Origin: Nitriliruptoraceae bacterium
GTDB taxonomy: Bacteria; Actinomycetota; Nitriliruptoria; Nitriliruptorales; Nitriliruptoraceae
DNA length: 8,156 nt
NCBI GenBank assembly: GCA_007125475.1
Contig: SLDB01000061.1
Span: 1 to 8,156, forward strand
Direction of reading: 5' to 3'
Position 1 is the stretch's first letter, and each line of letters opens with the position of its first letter. The position numbers were made by a program, and so were the translations under genes. A model generated the notes under the pieces. It did not search any database. It was given only the letters and a program-made list of their open reading frames with translations, and was not told the origin of the DNA. Of this stretch, positions 5,100-8,156 are shown piece by piece.

Positions 5100-7442
5100 A
5101 TGGACCCCGACGTGACCGACCCACGCCCCACCGCCACGGCGTTCGCCGCCGCTGAGCGGCTCGACGAACCTCGTGCCCGCGCCCTCGGCGAGGAGCTCGG
5201 GCTCCGCGGTGACGAGTACGAGCGCATCGTCGCGGCGCTGGGCCGCACCCCGACGGTCTCCGAGTTGGGGATGTACTCGGTGATGTGGTCCGAACACTGC
5301 TCGTACAAGTCGTCGAAGGTGCATCTGCGGACCCTGCCGAGCGACGGACCGCAGGTTCTGGTCGGCCCCGGGGAGAACGCCGGCGTCGTCGACGTCGGTG
5401 ACGGTCTGGCGGTGACGTTCAAGATCGAGTCCCACAACCACCCCAGCTTCGTCGAGCCGTTCCAGGGCGCGGCGACCGGGGTCGGCGGGATCCTGCGCGA
5501 CATCTTCACGATGGGGGCGCGACCGATCGCGGTGATGGACCCGCTGCGGTTCGGTGACCCCGGCGGCTGGGTCGACGGCACCGGGCGGCGACGCCCCGTC
5601 GACGCGCTGCAGCGCCGCCTGGTCGACGGCGTCGTGCGGGGGATCGGCGGGTATGGCAACTGTGTCGGGGTGCCCAACATCGGCGGGGAGACGGTGTTCG
5701 ATGACACCTACGCCGCCAACCCGCTGGTCAACGTCCTGGCGATCGGGGTGATGCCGCGTGAGCGGCTGCAGCTCGCCCGTGCCCAGTCGCCGGGGCAGGT
5801 CGCTGTCCTGCTGGGCTCGGCGACGGGACGTGACGGCATCGGCGGTGCCTCGGTGCTGGCCAGCCAGGAGTTCGACGACGCCCTGGACGCCAAGCGTCCG
5901 AACGTGCAGGTCGGCGACCCGTTCGCCGAGAAGCTCCTGATCGAGTGCTGCCTCGAGCTCTACGACGCCGACCTCGTCGCCGGGATCCAGGACATGGGCG
6001 CGGCCGGGATCGCGTGCTCGACCTCCGAGCTGGCCTCGGCCGCCTCGTTGGGGATGGACGTCGACCTCGACGCGGTCTCGCTGCGCGAGGCCTCGATGGA
6101 GTCATGGGAGATCCTGTGCTCCGAGTCGCAGGAGCGGATGCTCGCCCTGGTCGACCCGGGCAGGATCGACGAGGTGCTCGCGATCGCCGAACGGTGGGGG
6201 GTGCCCGCCGACGTGATCGGCGAGGTCGTCGACGGTGACCAGCTCACCCTGCGCCGCCGCGGCGAGGTGGTCGCCGAGGTGCCGGCCCGCTCGCTGGCCG
6301 ACGAGGGTCCGGAGTACGACCGTGAGCGCCGCCGCCCCGCCTGGCTCGACCAGCTGCAGGCCGTCGACGCCGAGTCCGTCGACCTCGATGCGGTGGCCGG
6401 CGGCGACGTCGCGTCGTTCCTGTTGGCGTTCCTGCGTGCCCCGAACACTGCCTCGAAGCAGTGGGTGTACGAGCAGTACGACCAGCACGTGCGGTCCGGG
6501 ACGGTGCTCGCCCCCGGGATGGGCGACGCCGGGGTGGTGCGGCTGCCGGGCTCGTCCCGCGGGGTGGCGTGCGCCACCGACGGCAACGGGCGTTGGTGCG
6601 CGCTGGATCCGCGTGAGGGGGCGCGACGGGTCGTCGCCGAGGCGTTCCGCAACGTCGCCTGCGTCGGGGCCCGGCCGTTGGGGACGACCAACTGCCTGAA
6701 CTTCGGGAACCCGGAGCGCCCCGAGATCATGTGGCAGCTCGCCGAGGCGGTCGCGGGGATGGGCGAGGCCTGCGCCGAGCTCGACATCCCGGTCACCGGA
6801 GGGAACGTCTCGCTGTACAACGAGACCCGGGGGGTGGCGATCCGCCCGACGCCGGTCGTCGGGGTCCTCGGCGTGATCGAGGACGTCGCTGACGCCGTCG
6901 GGATCGCGTTCGAGGACGAGAACGACGTCATCCTCCTCGTCGGTGCCCCCACCGTGGACGGGCTGGCCGGCAGCGAGTTGCAGCACTTCCTCGGCGACGA
7001 ACCCGGCGGTGTCCTGGCCCCCGTCGACCTCGACCTCGAGGGGGCGCTGGCCGAGGTGCTGCACATCGCGGTGCACGAGGGGTTGCTCGCCTCGGCCCAC
7101 GACGTCTCGGCCGGGGGGTTGTGGGTGACGCTGGCCGAGTCCTGCGCCGCCGGGATGATCGGCGCCGACGTCGCCCTCGCCGAGGACGTCTCGACGGCGC
7201 AGGCGCTGTTCAGCGAGTCGCCTGGCCGGGTCGTGGTCACGCTGCACTCGCGGAACGTCAAGCCGTTCGCTCAGCTGTGTGCCGACGCCGAGGTCCCGCT
7301 CACCGACATCGGCACCGTCGGCGGCGAGCGGCTCACGATCCGCGACGTCGTCGACCTCGACCTCGCGGCGGTCGAGGAGGCGTTCGACGCCGGCCTCCCC
7401 GAGGCGCTGGGCGGTCCGGTCTCCGAGGTCCCCGGCGTCTGA
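5100..7442 (+). CDS. purL: Phosphoribosylformylglycinamidine synthase subunit PurL
   Basis: PurL is the catalytic synthetase subunit: it converts FGAR, ATP and ammonia to FGAM in the fourth step of purine synthesis. At 780 residues it is the small PurL type that works with separate PurS and PurQ. Seen in order: MWSEHCSYKSSK (62-73, with conserved His66), the ATP/Mg site ESHNHPSFVEPFQGAATGVGG (from 110), GGYGNCVGVPNIGGE (183-197), the GRDGIGGAS glycine loop (243-251), QDMGAAGI (297-304), then the second half with NCLNFGNPERPE (531-542), PVTGGNVSLYNE (564-575) and SAHDVSAGGL (665-674). This is the duplicated AIRS-type fold and it appears complete. The ATG at 5100 is preferred because upstream in-frame sequence is low-complexity and crosses the promoter. 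No Shine-Dalgarno is visible; GTG codons at 5097 and 5112 are alternatives. It is separated from purQ by an opposite-strand gene and converges on the carbonic anhydrase gene. Confidence 0.97.
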   Translation: MDPDVTDPRPTATAFAAAERLDEPRARALGEELGLRGDEYERIVAALGRTPTVSELGMYSVMWSEHCSYKSSKVHLRTLPSDGPQVLVGPGENAGVVDVGDGLAVTFKIESHNHPSFVEPFQGAATGVGGILRDIFTMGARPIAVMDPLRFGDPGGWVDGTGRRRPVDALQRRLVDGVVRGIGGYGNCVGVPNIGGETVFDDTYAANPLVNVLAIGVMPRERLQLARAQSPGQVAVLLGSATGRDGIGGASVLASQEFDDALDAKRPNVQVGDPFAEKLLIECCLELYDADLVAGIQDMGAAGIACSTSELASAASLGMDVDLDAVSLREASMESWEILCSESQERMLALVDPGRIDEVLAIAERWGVPADVIGEVVDGDQLTLRRRGEVVAEVPARSLADEGPEYDRERRRPAWLDQLQAVDAESVDLDAVAGGDVASFLLAFLRAPNTASKQWVYEQYDQHVRSGTVLAPGMGDAGVVRLPGSSRGVACATDGNGRWCALDPREGARRVVAEAFRNVACVGARPLGTTNCLNFGNPERPEIMWQLAEAVAGMGEACAELDIPVTGGNVSLYNETRGVAIRPTPVVGVLGVIEDVADAVGIAFEDENDVILLVGAPTVDGLAGSELQHFLGDEPGGVLAPVDLDLEGALAEVLHIAVHEGLLASAHDVSAGGLWVTLAESCAAGMIGADVALAEDVSTAQALFSESPGRVVVTLHSRNVKPFAQLCADAEVPLTDIGTVGGERLTIRDVVDLDLAAVEEAFDAGLPEALGGPVSEVPGV

Positions 7443-7476
7443 CCCTGCCAGCGCGCACCGATGGATGCGGCGTCGG

Positions 7477-7500
7477 GGCCGGGGCGTGCCGCCACCGGCC
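7477..7500. terminator. Bidirectional terminator-like hairpin between purL and the carbonic anhydrase gene
   Basis: GGCCGGGGCG (7477-7486) pairs with CGCC-A-CCGGCC (7490-7500) around a TGC loop, ten pairs with one bulged A. It lies between convergent stop codons (purL at 7442, carbonic anhydrase at 7516), where one hairpin could serve both genes. There is no T-run on either side. Confidence 0.5.
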
Positions 7501-7515
7501 TCGCCGCGTCCGGTC

Positions 7516-8034
7516 TCAGGCCACCGGCGGGGCGGGGCGTGGGGGGGCGACCTCGTCGAGCTCGCCGGTGCGGACGTTCAGGACGTACCCGCCGACCTCG
7601 AACCCCTCGGGGCGGTCGGGCCAGCCCAGCAGGTCCTCGCAGTCGCCGCGCACCGCCTCGGCGACGTCGGTGAAGGAGTGCCAGTCACGCGGTTCGGCCG
7701 GGTGGCCCATGACCTCGGCGAGGCGTTCGGGGAGGTCCCCGGTCGGGTCCGCCAGCCCGCAGTCGGTGTGGCCGACCACGGCGACGTACCGGGTGCCCAG
7801 CAGGTGCGTGGACAGGGCCAGCGAGCGCCGCACGTCGTCGGTGACCCGTGCACCGGCGACCCGGATCACGTGGGCGTCGCCGAGCTCGAGCCCCAGCGTC
7901 GGGAACGCCGCGATCCGCGAGTCCATGCAGGTCACGACGGCGAGGTTGCGTACCGGACGCACGGGGAGGTCCCGGTGGGCACCGGAGGCGACGTAGGCGC
8001 GGTTCGCGGCGACGAGGGCATCGAAGGGCGGCAC
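7516..8034 (-). CDS. Beta-class carbonic anhydrase, Rv1284-like
   Basis: The enzyme interconverts CO2 and bicarbonate in the cytoplasm using a zinc ion. Seen: CMDSR with zinc ligand Cys36 and the Asp38/Arg40 pair, and GHTDCG with zinc ligands His89 and Cys92, the complete beta-carbonic anhydrase set. AHVIRVAGARVTDDVRRSLALSTHLLGTR and the end GYVLNVRTGELDEV closely match the short actinobacterial Rv1284 type. I chose GTG 8034 (172 residues), since GAGAGG lies eight bases upstream, the N-terminus PPFDALVAANRAYV matches the family, and a -10 box sits above it. A GTG at 8091 in the same frame would add 19 residues of Arg-rich sequence and run over that -10. It is convergent with purL. Bicarbonate/CO2 is used by the purine carboxylation step (PurE/PurK), so a metabolic link is conceivable but not shown. 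Confidence 0.93.
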   Translation of the reverse strand: MPPFDALVAANRAYVASGAHRDLPVRPVRNLAVVTCMDSRIAAFPTLGLELGDAHVIRVAGARVTDDVRRSLALSTHLLGTRYVAVVGHTDCGLADPTGDLPERLAEVMGHPAEPRDWHSFTDVAEAVRGDCEDLLGWPDRPEGFEVGGYVLNVRTGELDEVAPPRPAPPVA

Positions 8035-8068
8035 GGCGGTGACCTCTCGGGTTCGGGGACGGCCGCGG

Positions 8069-8074
8069 ACAGTA
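8069..8074 (-). promoter_or_regulatory. Candidate -10 box for the carbonic anhydrase gene
   Basis: On the minus strand this reads TACTGT (context GGGTACTGTCC), a good TAnnnT -10 ending 34 bases before the GTG at 8034. No clear -35 is present at 17-18 bases. Its presence supports the shorter start for the enzyme. Confidence 0.45.
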
Positions 8075-8092
8075 CCCGGCCGGTCGGTCACC

Positions 8093-8098
8093 TAGAGT
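8093..8098 (+). promoter_or_regulatory. Candidate -10 box for the gene at the right edge
   Basis: TAGAGT, 37 bases before the GTG at 8136, fits the same short-leader pattern as the other genes here. It is arranged back-to-back with the carbonic anhydrase promoter. Confidence 0.4.
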
Positions 8099-8135
8099 CG
8101 GCCGGTGTCACGCCCCCGACGACGAGGTGATCGCC

Positions 8136-8156
8136 GTGTCCGCAGCGTCCGGCCCC
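8136..8156 (+). CDS. Start of an unidentified gene cut by the window edge
   Basis: Only seven codons (VSAASGP) are inside the window. The start call rests on GAGGTG at 8124-8129, six bases before the GTG, and on the TAGAGT -10 candidate upstream. The product cannot be told from this. Gene order in related bacteria makes purF a reasonable guess, but nothing in these seven codons supports it. Confidence 0.5.

Noticed and set aside
5960..7261. Long minus-strand frames (433 and 381 residues) opposite purL
   Set aside because: They are shadows of the purL codons with Ser/Arg/Pro-rich or Asp/Gly-rich translations and no family motifs.
8035..8091. The longer carbonic anhydrase start at GTG 8091
   Set aside because: It adds an Arg-rich stretch, has no good ribosome site and overlaps the candidate -10, whereas GTG 8034 has GAGAGG and gives the family-typical length.

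Overview
The window is chromosomal DNA of very high G+C with strong GC bias at third codon positions, GTG as well as ATG starts, and TAnnnT-type -10 boxes with short leaders. Together with a mycobacterial/Gram-positive type SOS box, an Rv2578c-family radical SAM protein, an Rv1284-type beta-carbonic anhydrase and a secreted Rpf/transglycosylase-like protein, this points to an actinobacterium (Actinomycetota). The SLH-like repeats of the form GC..G.FCP...VTRGQ would fit a deep-branching class such as Nitriliruptoria or Acidimicrobiia, but that placement is inference. No mobile element, CRISPR array, tRNA or rRNA is visible.

Layout. Bases 64-1176 (minus) encode a radical SAM protein whose promoter contains a near-perfect LexA box between its -35 and -10, so it is probably a DNA-damage-inducible gene. 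A 542-base divergent intergenic region (1177-1718) holds that promoter, a GC-rich stretch with no TA dinucleotide, three copies of a 13-14 base motif about 88 bases apart and two hairpins. Bases 1719-2798 (plus) encode a secreted cell-wall protein: signal peptide, three SLH-like repeats, charged coiled coil and a C-terminal Rpf/lytic-transglycosylase-like domain. A hairpin at 2822-2851 separates it from the purine genes.

The purine block is purS (2902-3165), an unrecognised single-pass membrane protein (3195-3977), purQ (4034-4705), a small two-helix membrane protein on the opposite strand (4732-4932, minus), then purL (5100-7442, plus). PurS, PurQ and PurL are the three subunits of phosphoribosylformylglycinamidine (FGAM) synthase: PurQ releases ammonia from glutamine, PurS bridges the subunits, and PurL uses the ammonia and ATP to convert FGAR to FGAM. 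The opposite-strand gene means purL needs its own promoter, and a candidate -10 is present. Convergent to purL is a beta-carbonic anhydrase gene (7516-8034, minus). A divergent promoter region follows, and the first seven codons of another plus-strand gene run off the right edge.

Most of the window is ordinary housekeeping sequence. The parts most worth a second look are the SOS-box radical SAM gene, the uncharacterised membrane protein inside the FGAM synthase cluster, and the unusual leader of the SLH/Rpf-like gene.
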